DNA of 46,231 nucleotides from positions 77,425 to 123,655 of the forward strand of contig DITN01000094.1 in the NCBI GenBank assembly GCA_002422865.1, read 5' to 3'. Numbering within the stretch: the stretch's first letter is position 1; each line of letters starts with the position of its first letter. Below are positions 10,054-17,924 of this stretch, one piece after another. The DNA comes from Bacteroidetes bacterium UBA6183. GTDB taxonomy: Bacteria > Bacteroidota > Bacteroidia > UKL13-3. The position numbers were made by a program, and so were the translations under genes. A model generated the notes under the pieces. That model ran no database searches. It saw only the letters and a list, made by a program, of their open reading frames with translations, and was not told where the DNA came from.

Positions 10054-11235
10054 ATGAAATCATTTCATCTGCATATAAAGTTTTGTTTTATTTTTGGTTT
10101 GATGTTGCTGCATGCAACGCTATTTGCCCAAATAAACAACACAGCTTTAAGTGATGAAATCCATATCAACGCTAATGATAGCGCTAAGTTTGGCGTAACT
10201 GTAAGTAATTTTAATTACCTGCGTAATACCGAATATTTTAATAGCATAGAGTTAGGTCGTACCTTGTTTGGTACGCAACTTCACCCACGTTTATCTTATC
10301 AACCCAATGCACAAACTACTTTGCAAGCGGGTGTTTTTTTACAACAAGATTTTGGTGCTGTCCCAAGTTTAACGCGTGTTTTGCCTACGTTTAGTGTAAA
10401 GCTAAAAAGTAAAAACAACCAACGCGCATTTATTTTCGGAACCTTAGAAGGCGCACTTGCTCATCAGTTAATAGAGCCTTTGTTTGATATCAATTCGGCT
10501 ATTTTAAGAAGGGTTGAAAATGGTGCTCAGTTTAAACTCAACACCAAAAATGTGTGGCTTGATACGTGGATAAATTGGGAACGTTTTATTGATAGAGGTT
10601 CACGACATAAAGAACAATTTACAGCCGGAATAAATGCACACTTGGTGTTGTATCAAACCAAAACAAACGAATCAAAAGCACTTAACCCAAATGGAATTGA
10701 TGTGGCAGTAACCAAAACGCATCATTTACTCAAACCTGTTTTTCAATTTACGGCACATCACCGTGGCGGACAAATTGATAAGGACACTTCAAATATGGTG
10801 ATGCAATTTAATGGAGCAGTCGGTTTGTCGTATCAACTCATCACCCCCAATAATTATACTTTTAAAACCGAAGTTTACGGTGTGCTTTACCGCGAAAACA
10901 CCAATAGCGGATTTTATCCTTACCGCAACGGTAACGGATTATTGGCACATGTACTCGTGGCAAAAAATGGTTTTAGCATCAACCCTACTTATTGGTTGGG
11001 TAATGGCTTTATTGCCGATAGGGGAACAACACTATACCAATCAGTGTCTTTGGATAAGCCAGGATATACCGAAAAAATGCGTGAGCTGTTGTTTGTAAGG
11101 TTTATTTACGGTAAAAAAGTTGCCCCTGATTTATCGCTAGATGTTAGGTTTGAACCGTATTATGATGTGCGCAATAGCCTAATGGAATTCAGCTATGCTG
11201 TGTATTTAAGTTATAAGCTAAATAAAACCCTGTAA
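10054..11235 (+). CDS. Predicted envelope/outer-membrane beta-rich protein, unknown function
   Basis: A 393-aa protein with a clear signal peptide (a hydrophobic stretch, then HATLFAQ near residue 26). The body alternates short amphipathic strands and turns (for example TTLQAGVFLQQDF, LLFVRFIYGKK, YAVYLSYKLNKTL), like a small outer-membrane barrel. No specific family is recognised and there is no T9SS tail. The stop of the Fe-S gene and this ATG are separated by one base (TAAGATG), so the two are translationally coupled. Why a cytoplasmic Fe-S redox protein should be coupled to an envelope protein is unclear. Barrel topology is inferred only. Confidence 0.7.
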   Translation: MKSFHLHIKFCFIFGLMLLHATLFAQINNTALSDEIHINANDSAKFGVTVSNFNYLRNTEYFNSIELGRTLFGTQLHPRLSYQPNAQTTLQAGVFLQQDFGAVPSLTRVLPTFSVKLKSKNNQRAFIFGTLEGALAHQLIEPLFDINSAILRRVENGAQFKLNTKNVWLDTWINWERFIDRGSRHKEQFTAGINAHLVLYQTKTNESKALNPNGIDVAVTKTHHLLKPVFQFTAHHRGGQIDKDTSNMVMQFNGAVGLSYQLITPNNYTFKTEVYGVLYRENTNSGFYPYRNGNGLLAHVLVAKNGFSINPTYWLGNGFIADRGTTLYQSVSLDKPGYTEKMRELLFVRFIYGKKVAPDLSLDVRFEPYYDVRNSLMEFSYAVYLSYKLNKTL

Positions 11236-11268
11236 CGTCAAGCATTTTTATTGCATGGATAAATTGCG

Positions 11269-11276
11269 CATATTTG
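11269..11276 (+). promoter_or_regulatory. Putative -7 box for rbfA, 4 nt before the start codon
   Basis: CATATTTG matches the Bacteroidota consensus TAnnTTTG with one mismatch and ends 4 nt before the rbfA ATG at 11281. A TTG lies at 11251, closer than the usual -33 spacing. It fits the near-leaderless arrangement seen at several other starts in the window. Confidence 0.4.
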
Positions 11277-11280
11277 CGGC

Positions 11281-11637
11281 ATGAGTATCAGACAAGAAAA
11301 ATTCGGGAGATTATTACAAAAAGAATTGGCAGAGGTGTTTACACAAAACCGTTCTGAAATGTTTAACAATGCTTTTATTACCATTAGCAATGTTACAGTA
11401 TCGCCCGATTTAAGTTTTGCTAAAGTATACCTCAGCTTTTTTAACGAAAAAAATAAAGACGAACTTTTGCGCACTATTGAAATGCAAAAAGTGCCTATTA
11501 GACGTGAGCTCGCAGCGCGTATTCGCAAACAAGTGCGTGTTATCCCCGAGCTTCAGTTTTTAATTGATGATAGTTTGGATTACGTATTTAAAATGGAAAA
11601 GCTGTTTAATGAAATCAAGAAAAAAGACGAAGAATAA
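11281..11637 (+). CDS. rbfA: 30S ribosome-binding factor A
   Basis: A 118-aa protein of normal RbfA length. It starts SIRQEKFGRLLQKELAEVF, has the KH-like core (ITISNVTVSPDLSFAKVYLS) and ends with LQFLIDDSLDYVFKMEKLF, all family signatures. RbfA binds the 30S subunit near helix 44/45 and assists late 16S rRNA maturation and cold adaptation. Its stop at 11637 is one base from the stop of the opposing gene at 11639, with no room for a terminator between them. Confidence 0.95.
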   Translation: MSIRQEKFGRLLQKELAEVFTQNRSEMFNNAFITISNVTVSPDLSFAKVYLSFFNEKNKDELLRTIEMQKVPIRRELAARIRKQVRVIPELQFLIDDSLDYVFKMEKLFNEIKKKDEE

Positions 11638-11638
11638 A

Positions 11639-12442
11639 CTAATTGGGTTTAAATGAAAGTTCGAGCCTAAGGAGGTAATCAATAGGTCGGTTTTGTTCAA
11701 TGGCAGGCGACCACAACGGCATTTTTTCAAACAAACGTTCTAGCTCTAATGCAAGGTAAGGATGTGCAAATCCAACAATATCGCCCCAATGCACCTTACC
11801 AAATCGGTCAATTTTAATCCAAAACGAAACATTCGCATTGATACGTTTTCCATTTTCATCTTCGGGGAATTTCATATTTTCTGTTATGAATCTTTTCCAA
11901 CCATCTTCAAAGCCGTATAGTGTTGGTGGAATAACCAAGTATTCGTTTGTTGAGGGCACACCTGTTGAGTCCCACATGCGTGCTTTAACCATGGTGGTAT
12001 CGTGTATGTATTCAACCACCGCACTTGCTTCACCATTATAATGGTAGTACACACATTTGGATGTACTATCGTCTTTGTATGTGCATTTCTTATTGGGTTT
12101 ACCATCATCAAACCAACTAAACCAAACACCAATTTTATGGCCATTGTTATAAGCGCCTTTATTCGCTAATTGTCCGTTTTCGTGGTATTCGTATAAAGTA
12201 TCTTGAGCTAACTCATACGCAAAATCTTTATACTGAATTTTTTTCATAGGTTTACCATTGGTATAATAGTCATTTACAAACCACATATTTTGCCAATAAA
12301 CCTTTCGGGTCACGTGTATATCTGTAGCACCTTTTTCGGTGGCATCGCCAAAAATATTATAGTAATAATAGCTGGTATCAACTTGCGCGTTAATTTTAAA
12401 AGAACAAAAAATTATCAAAATAGCTAGGGTAACCTTTTTCAT
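11639..12442 (-). CDS. Secreted YwqK-repeat protein with a TonB_C-like end
   Basis: A 267-aa protein with a signal peptide ending near INAQ (residue 20). Residues ~55-150 carry MORN/YwqK-type repeats (LYEYHENGQLANKGAY, WFSWFDDGKPNKK, YYHYNGEA). Residues ~185-265 resemble a TonB C-terminal fold (MKFPEDENGKRINANVSFWI, then PLWSPAIEQNRPIDY), which in family members reads ...G.V..fvI...G.i.... Bacteroidota encode many such proteins and their role is not established; despite the YwqK name there is no sign of a toxin partner. Its ATG overlaps the DUF4286 stop by one base (TAATG), so it is translated by coupling from that gene. Confidence 0.75.
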   Translation of the reverse strand: MKKVTLAILIIFCSFKINAQVDTSYYYYNIFGDATEKGATDIHVTRKVYWQNMWFVNDYYTNGKPMKKIQYKDFAYELAQDTLYEYHENGQLANKGAYNNGHKIGVWFSWFDDGKPNKKCTYKDDSTSKCVYYHYNGEASAVVEYIHDTTMVKARMWDSTGVPSTNEYLVIPPTLYGFEDGWKRFITENMKFPEDENGKRINANVSFWIKIDRFGKVHWGDIVGFAHPYLALELERLFEKMPLWSPAIEQNRPIDYLLRLELSFKPN

Positions 12443-12747
12443 TAAACTTTCTCCATTAAAGTTCTAAAGGCCACAAATTTTCCTTCAAATAAACGCTTGG
12501 TTTCTGCTTGTAAGGCCGGTGCATGGTTGGCTTGGTAATCATCGTAATGTTGCATACTAGGCGCAGTGTATTGTATTACGTAGGTAGTTCCGGTTTCGTC
12601 TTCTTGTCGGCTCAACAATTTATTAAAACTAAAAGCAGTAAAAAATCCGGTGGCCATTACTTGTGGTATGTGGGTTTCTTTCATCCAAGCCACCCATGTT
12701 TCACACACGTCATCTTCTATATTTATGGTTACATTGTATATTATCAT
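12442..12747 (-). CDS. DUF4286 family protein
   Basis: A 101-aa cytoplasmic protein matching DUF4286: it starts IIYNVTINIEDDV, has WVAWMKETHIPQVMATG in the middle and ends with KRLFEGKFVAFRTLMEKV. The ferredoxin-like alpha-beta layout resembles Dabb/antibiotic-biosynthesis-monooxygenase folds, but no catalytic activity is known. First gene of a two-gene unit with the YwqK-repeat protein (TAATG overlap). The promoter box TACCTTTG ends 4 nt before the ATG. Divergent from the dehydrogenase gene at 12799, with only 51 bp between the starts. Confidence 0.9.
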   Translation of the reverse strand: MIIYNVTINIEDDVCETWVAWMKETHIPQVMATGFFTAFSFNKLLSRQEDETGTTYVIQYTAPSMQHYDDYQANHAPALQAETKRLFEGKFVAFRTLMEKV

Positions 12748-12751
12748 GCTT

Positions 12752-12759
12752 CAAAGGTA
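12752..12759 (-). promoter_or_regulatory. -7 promoter box for DUF4286 gene
   Basis: On the minus strand TACCTTTG is an exact TAnnTTTG match, followed by AAGC and then the ATG. No good TTG -33 element is at the right spacing. The predicted transcription start is at or within a base or two of the ATG, implying a leaderless mRNA. Confidence 0.6.
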
Positions 12760-12786
12760 TAAATCTCACCACAAACTTTAAAACTG

Positions 12787-12794
12787 TATATTTG
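12787..12794 (+). promoter_or_regulatory. -7 promoter box for 3-hydroxyacyl-CoA dehydrogenase gene
   Basis: TATATTTG is an exact TAnnTTTG match, followed by ACGC and the ATG at 12799. No clear TTG -33 is seen. It mirrors the divergent DUF4286 box 27 bp away, so both promoters share a 51-bp spacer. Confidence 0.6.
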
Positions 12795-12798
12795 ACGC

Positions 12799-13647
12799 AT
12801 GGAAATTAAAACCATTGGTATTGCAGGTGCCGGAACTATGGGTGCCGGAATTGCACAAGTAACAGCTACTTACGGTTATCAAACCATTTTGTTTGATGTA
12901 AACGAAAACATGCTTACTAAAGCAAAAGCGGGTATCGAAAAAAGTTTGGAATCGTTGGTGCAAAAACAAAAAATTACAAGCGATAAAAAAGCTGAGATTG
13001 TTTCTCGTATTCAATACACCAATGCAGTAACTCAACTCAAAGCCGATTTAGTTATTGAAGCCATTGTTGAGCGTTTAGACATTAAACAACAATTTTTTAA
13101 TGAGGTAGCTGCAGTTAATTCTCCCGAAACCATTTTAGCTACCAATACGTCAAGCATACCCGTTACACAAATTGCAGCGAAAGTGCCCAATCCAAAACGT
13201 TTTTTGGGTATACACTTTTTTAACCCGGCACCAATCATGAAATTGGTGGAGATTATTAATGGGGTTGAAACCGATACTGCCATTGCAAACCAATGCAAAC
13301 AATTAATTGAAGGAATGGGCAAAACTTGCGTAATGGCTGCTGATGCTCCGGGTTTTATTGTTAACCGAGTGGCCCGTCATTATTACGTAGAGGGTTTAAA
13401 AATTGCCGAAGAACGTATTGCCGATTTTGAAACCATTGATGCTTTAATGGAAAGTAGTGGATTTAAAATGGGGCCGTTTAAATTAATGGATTTAATTGGG
13501 GTTGATACTAATTTTTCGGTTACAACGTCTATATATAACCTGTTTCATCAAGATGGAAAATTTAGGCCAAGCCGTATGCAACAACAAAAGGTTGATGCCG
13601 GACATCATGGACGTAAAACAGGTAAAGGCTTCTACAGTTATGAATAA
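12799..13647 (+). CDS. hbd: 3-hydroxybutyryl-CoA / 3-hydroxyacyl-CoA dehydrogenase
   Basis: A 282-aa single-function enzyme that oxidises (S)-3-hydroxyacyl-CoA to 3-oxoacyl-CoA with NAD. The Rossmann motif GAGTMGAGIAQ is at residues 10-20. The 3HCDH active site shows NTSS (116-119), the catalytic His139 (GIHFFNPAP) and Glu151, and the C-terminal domain begins with DAPGFIVNRV (Asn189). The length equals that of Hbd/PaaH rather than the long FadB/FadJ fusions. No thiolase or crotonase gene is next to it, so the pathway (beta-oxidation, aromatic acid or butyrate metabolism) is open. The next gene overlaps it by 8 bases (ATGAATAA), so the two are translationally coupled. Confidence 0.92.
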   Translation: MEIKTIGIAGAGTMGAGIAQVTATYGYQTILFDVNENMLTKAKAGIEKSLESLVQKQKITSDKKAEIVSRIQYTNAVTQLKADLVIEAIVERLDIKQQFFNEVAAVNSPETILATNTSSIPVTQIAAKVPNPKRFLGIHFFNPAPIMKLVEIINGVETDTAIANQCKQLIEGMGKTCVMAADAPGFIVNRVARHYYVEGLKIAEERIADFETIDALMESSGFKMGPFKLMDLIGVDTNFSVTTSIYNLFHQDGKFRPSRMQQQKVDAGHHGRKTGKGFYSYE

Positions 13648-14101
13648 AATACTAACTATAGTAACACTGGTATTACTAACCACAGTAGGTTGTAAAGATG
13701 CAACCCTTAATACCAACCAAGACTTTTTTACACCAGTGCAGGTGTATTTAAATATTAATTTGAGTTTACCATCGTATGCACCATTAACCATTCCGCAAGG
13801 TTTTGTGTATGAATCAGGGGGTAACAAAGGAATTATTATTTATCGCACCATTTACAACGAGTACGTAGCGTTCGACAGAACTTGCCCAAACAACCCAACC
13901 CAGGCATGCAGCTATATTAGCATGGATAGTACAAGTGCTTTTTTCCGTTGTGGTCAATACAATCCATATTGGAAAGGTTGTTGCAACAGTAAGTTTGACC
14001 CGGCAACGGGTACACCTATCGAAGGAGCTGCAAAACGTCCGTTAAAGCAATACTTCGTAAGGCAAGATGGTAACGTTTTAATTGTTACCAATATTCAATA
14101 G
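13640..14101 (+). CDS. Rieske-like lipoprotein with altered cluster ligands
   Basis: A 153-aa protein. The ATG at 13640 lies inside the end of the preceding gene (8-base overlap) and gives a lipoprotein signal (MNKILTIVTLVLLTTVGCKD, lipobox Cys18). Longer in-frame extensions run through the dehydrogenase gene and are rejected. The body looks like a Rieske fold: YVAFDRTCPNN..., then FRCGQ...GCCNSKFDPATGTP and the closing strand QYFVRQDGNVLIVTN. The canonical CxH and CxxH pairs of a [2Fe-2S] Rieske site are absent (CPN and CCNS instead). It may therefore bind no cluster, or bind one with other ligands. It is predicted to be a lipid-anchored envelope protein, and its coupling to a cytoplasmic dehydrogenase is unexplained. 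Confidence 0.75.
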   Translation: MNKILTIVTLVLLTTVGCKDATLNTNQDFFTPVQVYLNINLSLPSYAPLTIPQGFVYESGGNKGIIIYRTIYNEYVAFDRTCPNNPTQACSYISMDSTSAFFRCGQYNPYWKGCCNSKFDPATGTPIEGAAKRPLKQYFVRQDGNVLIVTNIQ

Positions 14102-14104
14102 TTA

Positions 14105-14866
14105 CTATTTCAGCTTAACCCAAACCGGGCAATGGTCAGAGTGCATTACATCAGGGTGTATGCCGGCATCTAACAAACGGTGTTCGAGGTTAGAAAATGT
14201 CATGCAATAATCAATACGCCAACCTTTGTTGTTGGCACGCGCATTGGCACGGTAGGTCCACCAGCTGTAATTGTGTGGCGCTTTATTAAAGTGACGAAAA
14301 CTATCAATAAATCCACCATCAATAAATTTACTTAACCACTCGCGTTCTTCGGGTAAAAAACCACTGCTGTTCTTATTGCCTACCGGGTCGTGTATATCTA
14401 CGGGTTGATGACAAATATTGTAATCGCCACAAACCACCAAATTAGGATGCTGTTGTGCAACTTTGTTGATGTGCTTATGAAAAAAATCTAACCATTGCAT
14501 TTTATAACCTTGTCGTGCATCACTCGTTGTGCCCGATGGGATGTACACACTAATCACACTTAGATCATCAAAATCAACCTGAATAATACGACCTTCATTA
14601 TCATACTCATCGTTACCGAAACCATAAGTAACCTGTTTAGGTTTATGCTTGGTAAAAATAGCCACACCGCTATAACCTTTTTTTTGTGCACTAAACCAAT
14701 AGCTGTTGTATCCAAAAAGTTCAAACGAGCTTAAATCAACCTGACTTTTTTCTGCTTTGGTTTCCTGAAAACAGTATACATCGGCCTTACGGCTTTCCAT
14801 CCAGTTTAAAAGTCCTTTACCTATTGCAGCGCGTATGCCATTTACATTGTATGATACAATATCCAT
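14105..14866 (-). CDS. xth: Exodeoxyribonuclease III / AP endonuclease
   Basis: A 253-aa exonuclease III-type enzyme of the EEP superfamily, which cuts at abasic sites and removes 3' nucleotides in base excision repair. Motifs: VSYNVNGIRAA (Asn7/Asn9) at the N-terminus, CFQETKAEK with metal-binding Glu35, the CGDYNI block (catalytic Asp-Asn), WRIDYCM and the terminal HSDHCPVWVKL (Asp-His). All key residues are present. It converges on the Rieske-like gene with only 3 bp between stop codons. Confidence 0.95.
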   Translation of the reverse strand: MDIVSYNVNGIRAAIGKGLLNWMESRKADVYCFQETKAEKSQVDLSSFELFGYNSYWFSAQKKGYSGVAIFTKHKPKQVTYGFGNDEYDNEGRIIQVDFDDLSVISVYIPSGTTSDARQGYKMQWLDFFHKHINKVAQQHPNLVVCGDYNICHQPVDIHDPVGNKNSSGFLPEEREWLSKFIDGGFIDSFRHFNKAPHNYSWWTYRANARANNKGWRIDYCMTFSNLEHRLLDAGIHPDVMHSDHCPVWVKLK

Positions 14867-14994
14867 ATTGGGTTAAAATTTATGTTGTAAAAGAAGTAAA
14901 CTTCGGGCTGAAGTAAAAGTGATAACTATCAACAATGATCGGTTAAAAAAATTGGTTTACATTGTGCTTAAATAGTGCATCTTCGCAACCGTTT

Positions 14995-15396
14995 ATGTTA
15001 TACGTTAAAAAATCAACCATACCCAAAGCCGGTAAGGGCTTATTTATTGCAAAAGATTTAAAAAAGGGCGAAGTAATTACCGAGTACGAGGGTGAACGCT
15101 TAACTTGGAAACAATGCCAAGAGCGTAATGAGAACAAGAAAGGAAAAGAAAAAGGCGCTTATTATTTTCACATCAACGATAAAAATTGCATTGATGCAGA
15201 ATATTGTTTGTGGGCTTTAGGCCGTTATGCAAACGATGCTGCAGGTATGGGACGTGTAAAAGGATTACGTAATAACGCGCATTATAAAATATCAAAAGGT
15301 AGGGCGTTTATTGTAGCATCGCGAAATATAAAAGCAGGTAGTGAAATTTTGGTATCATACGGCAAAGCATACTGGGATGCCATGCTTGAAGATTAA
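14995..15396 (+). CDS. Small SET-domain protein (putative lysine methyltransferase)
   Basis: A 133-aa protein that is almost only a SET domain. It has IPKAGKGLFIAKDLKKGEVI (SAM-site region), EYEGERLTW, LWALGRYANDA, then GLRNNAHYKIS (in place of the usual NHSC-type loop) and ILVSYGKAYW (the catalytic-Tyr region, GEELTFDY-like). SET proteins transfer methyl groups from SAM to protein lysines; bacterial targets are mostly unknown. There are no pre- or post-SET Cys clusters. Start: the ATG at 14995 gives the normal N-terminus (LYVKKSTIP); the TTG at 14962 would add 11 unrelated residues. Its stop overlaps the opposing DUF5686 gene by 4 bases. Confidence 0.85.
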   Translation: MLYVKKSTIPKAGKGLFIAKDLKKGEVITEYEGERLTWKQCQERNENKKGKEKGAYYFHINDKNCIDAEYCLWALGRYANDAAGMGRVKGLRNNAHYKISKGRAFIVASRNIKAGSEILVSYGKAYWDAMLED

Positions 15397-17924
15397 AAGT
15401 TAAATACCAACCCCAAATTAACACCCCATTTTCTCACATCTTTATTGCTTAGGTAAGTTAACCTGTGCACCATACCTAAGGTTACAAATCTAAATATGTT
15501 TTCAACCCCATAACCTACCTCTGCGTATGGTTGGTTGTTTTTAAATTCGTTAATAGGTAAGTAGTTTATACCACTTGTGTTTGCGGTGGGTAATATGCTT
15601 TTATTTTGGGTACTCAAATGTCCGTACGCTGCTTTAACCAAGGCATAATTGCGTAGTTTCCATTTTTTTAATAAGGGTACTCGGTTAAAAAACAAACCTT
15701 CAAAATGTTGCACGTACCAAAAATGAGCGTACTCATCGGCTACAAACTCGTATAGGTTCATTAGGTTAAAATTATTGTCGGCACCAATAATGGTGGTATT
15801 TCCGCGCATTACTTCAAGCAACGGATATGGTAAGCGGCCAAATACTTTTCCGGCAGTAATGCTAAAATCAGCATTACCTAAAACGCCTGTGGTAATGTGT
15901 TGGTTTAGGTTTAATTGAATTTTGTCGAAGTTAAAATTCCCATCGGCAATACCTTTAAATCCGCGGGTGTACGAGAGTGTGGCAACCGGAGCTTTAGCCA
16001 ATTTAACACGTATGCGGTAATTGCCTTTACTCATCAAAACTTCTTTATAGGCAAATCTAAAATCAATGGTAGCTGCTGTATAGGTGAAGGTTTCTCTGAT
16101 GTTCCCATTACTGGCCGGCTTATTTTCATCAATTAGGTAGGCGAATCTAAAATCACCCAATGGTTTAAAATAAGTGTTTTGTGCGCTAAGTCTTATGGTA
16201 AAATCTCGGTTTAGTTGTTTTAAATACACCAAACGGTAATCAACCGTTCTGTTAATGCGCGATAATGTTGAAACCATGTTAAGTGCACCAAAAACAGGGT
16301 TATTTCCCGCGCCAAAACTAATCATAGGTGCCGATGATGGATCTGTTACGCCTAAAATATCATTATCGTTTTTGTAATGTAAACCTATGGTAGACCATTT
16401 TTTGTGTGATAATATTTTTTCAACACCTAAGCCATACTTCCACTGTTTGTCGTCAAAACCGTATGCAACATAACCTCTATAATACCAATTACGTGAAAAA
16501 AACTGATTGGTTTTAAACCCTACTCGTGTTCTAAAACCCTCCACTTGGTTGTAGTTTAACAAGTAGCCGTAAGGACCAAAATCTACTTTAGGTGTGCGGT
16601 AATAACCCTCGGTAATTAATTGTATAATTTCGGTATACGTGCGAACAACAGGTAGGTTTTTCACCGAATCAATCATTTGATACATGTGTTGTTCGGTGGC
16701 GGTAAATTTCTCTGGCCTATTATCATTCCAATAATTACTGTCTTTGGCAATGTTTTCACTCAATCGTTCAACAGCTACATCAAAAAAGGTATCAGGTTTG
16801 GGTTGATTAACAACAATGTTTGAATTGGCCCTGTACATTTTGGCAACAAAACCACTGGTGTTTTCTGTGATGCGTGATAACTCAACAATGATGCGTGTTT
16901 TGGTTGGAATCCATTGCCCTGTAACAGTTGGTAGTTGTTCTTGTTGAATTTTTAAACGCTCAATAAAATTCAAATTGGCGTTTGATGAAATTTCGGCCAC
17001 AATTCTACGTATGGCATAGGTAGAGTCGGCTATCCACATGGTGCCTAAAAATCCTAAGTCGGATTCGCGTTTAAGTTGCAGTTTTATTTCATAGCATTTC
17101 ACTCCATCAATATCAACCGAATCGCGTAAAGTGTAGTAGTAATAATTGTGGCTGTTTGATGAAATAGGCGAAATAAAATCTTTGCCTAAAAAGCGCATCC
17201 AATTTTCGTTAAAGTTAAATTGCAGTAAGCTTGTCCCAAGCATATCAACAATGTAACTTCCTTCATTTATACCAAATCCCATAATATTATTAGCCATCAG
17301 CACTTCCTTGCTTTTTGAGGGGTTGGCGTTGTAATAATATTTAGATTGTGTTTCGCTAATGAAAATGGGAAGTATTGATATTCCATCTTCATTTTTCATT
17401 TGGTTGGTGGTATCAAACAATTGCTTGAGTGGTTGAAGCAACTTATTGTTTTTCATTTTTTCTGATATGTTGTTCATCGACACATCAGTTTTGTTATAAC
17501 AATCGTACTCGTAACTTTTTAATAGGTTAAAATCGTTTGTTTTTCGGTTTGCTACAGCTTGGTTAACAATACGCAATGCAGGATTAACCTTTACTCTAAT
17601 AACAGCCTCTTGCATTAACTGCGCATTTTCTTCCATTTGAATAACAATGTGTTGTGTTTGCTGTGTTTTAATTTTTACAATTACAGGTTTATAACCTATA
17701 AAGGTGGCTATCACAGAATCAACCTGCTTAGCTGTTTTAATTGTAAAGTTTCCTTCAAAATCGGTGGTTGTACCAATGGCTGTACCTTTAAAACCAACAC
17801 TAACAAAAGGCATGGCTTCATTTTTGCCTTTTTCAACAATACGGCCGGTAACAATGGTTTGCTGTGCATGTGCAGCAAACGTCAACATCAAAAAAAACAG
17901 GTTTATGGTATACGATTTAAACAT
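15393..17924 (-). CDS. DUF5686 protein with carboxypeptidase-regulatory-like domain (outer membrane)
   Basis: An 843-aa envelope protein. The signal peptide ends at AHAQQ (~residue 21). Residues ~24-110 form a CarboxypepD_reg-like beta-sandwich (VTGRIVEKGKNEAMPFVSVG, TTTDFEGNFTI) as at the start of SusC-type proteins. The remaining ~700 residues match the DUF5686 family by layout: an alpha/beta region to ~380, then alternating strands ending in KKWKLRNYALVKAAYG and WGVNLGLVFNF, whose terminal Phe is typical of outer-membrane barrels. The role is unknown; no TonB plug is seen, so it is not a transporter of SusC type. Its ATG overlaps the stop of the upstream cyclophilin gene (TAATG), so the two form one coupled unit. 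Confidence 0.85.
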   Translation of the reverse strand: MFKSYTINLFFLMLTFAAHAQQTIVTGRIVEKGKNEAMPFVSVGFKGTAIGTTTDFEGNFTIKTAKQVDSVIATFIGYKPVIVKIKTQQTQHIVIQMEENAQLMQEAVIRVKVNPALRIVNQAVANRKTNDFNLLKSYEYDCYNKTDVSMNNISEKMKNNKLLQPLKQLFDTTNQMKNEDGISILPIFISETQSKYYYNANPSKSKEVLMANNIMGFGINEGSYIVDMLGTSLLQFNFNENWMRFLGKDFISPISSNSHNYYYYTLRDSVDIDGVKCYEIKLQLKRESDLGFLGTMWIADSTYAIRRIVAEISSNANLNFIERLKIQQEQLPTVTGQWIPTKTRIIVELSRITENTSGFVAKMYRANSNIVVNQPKPDTFFDVAVERLSENIAKDSNYWNDNRPEKFTATEQHMYQMIDSVKNLPVVRTYTEIIQLITEGYYRTPKVDFGPYGYLLNYNQVEGFRTRVGFKTNQFFSRNWYYRGYVAYGFDDKQWKYGLGVEKILSHKKWSTIGLHYKNDNDILGVTDPSSAPMISFGAGNNPVFGALNMVSTLSRINRTVDYRLVYLKQLNRDFTIRLSAQNTYFKPLGDFRFAYLIDENKPASNGNIRETFTYTAATIDFRFAYKEVLMSKGNYRIRVKLAKAPVATLSYTRGFKGIADGNFNFDKIQLNLNQHITTGVLGNADFSITAGKVFGRLPYPLLEVMRGNTTIIGADNNFNLMNLYEFVADEYAHFWYVQHFEGLFFNRVPLLKKWKLRNYALVKAAYGHLSTQNKSILPTANTSGINYLPINEFKNNQPYAEVGYGVENIFRFVTLGMVHRLTYLSNKDVRKWGVNLGLVFNF

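Noticed and set aside
13496..13639. Upstream extension of the Rieske-like gene
   Set aside because: It lies entirely within hbd in another frame and would destroy the lipoprotein signal.
14978..14985. CATCTTCG as -7 box for the SET gene
   Set aside because: Two mismatches to TAnnTTTG and a doubtful -33; too weak to list as a promoter.
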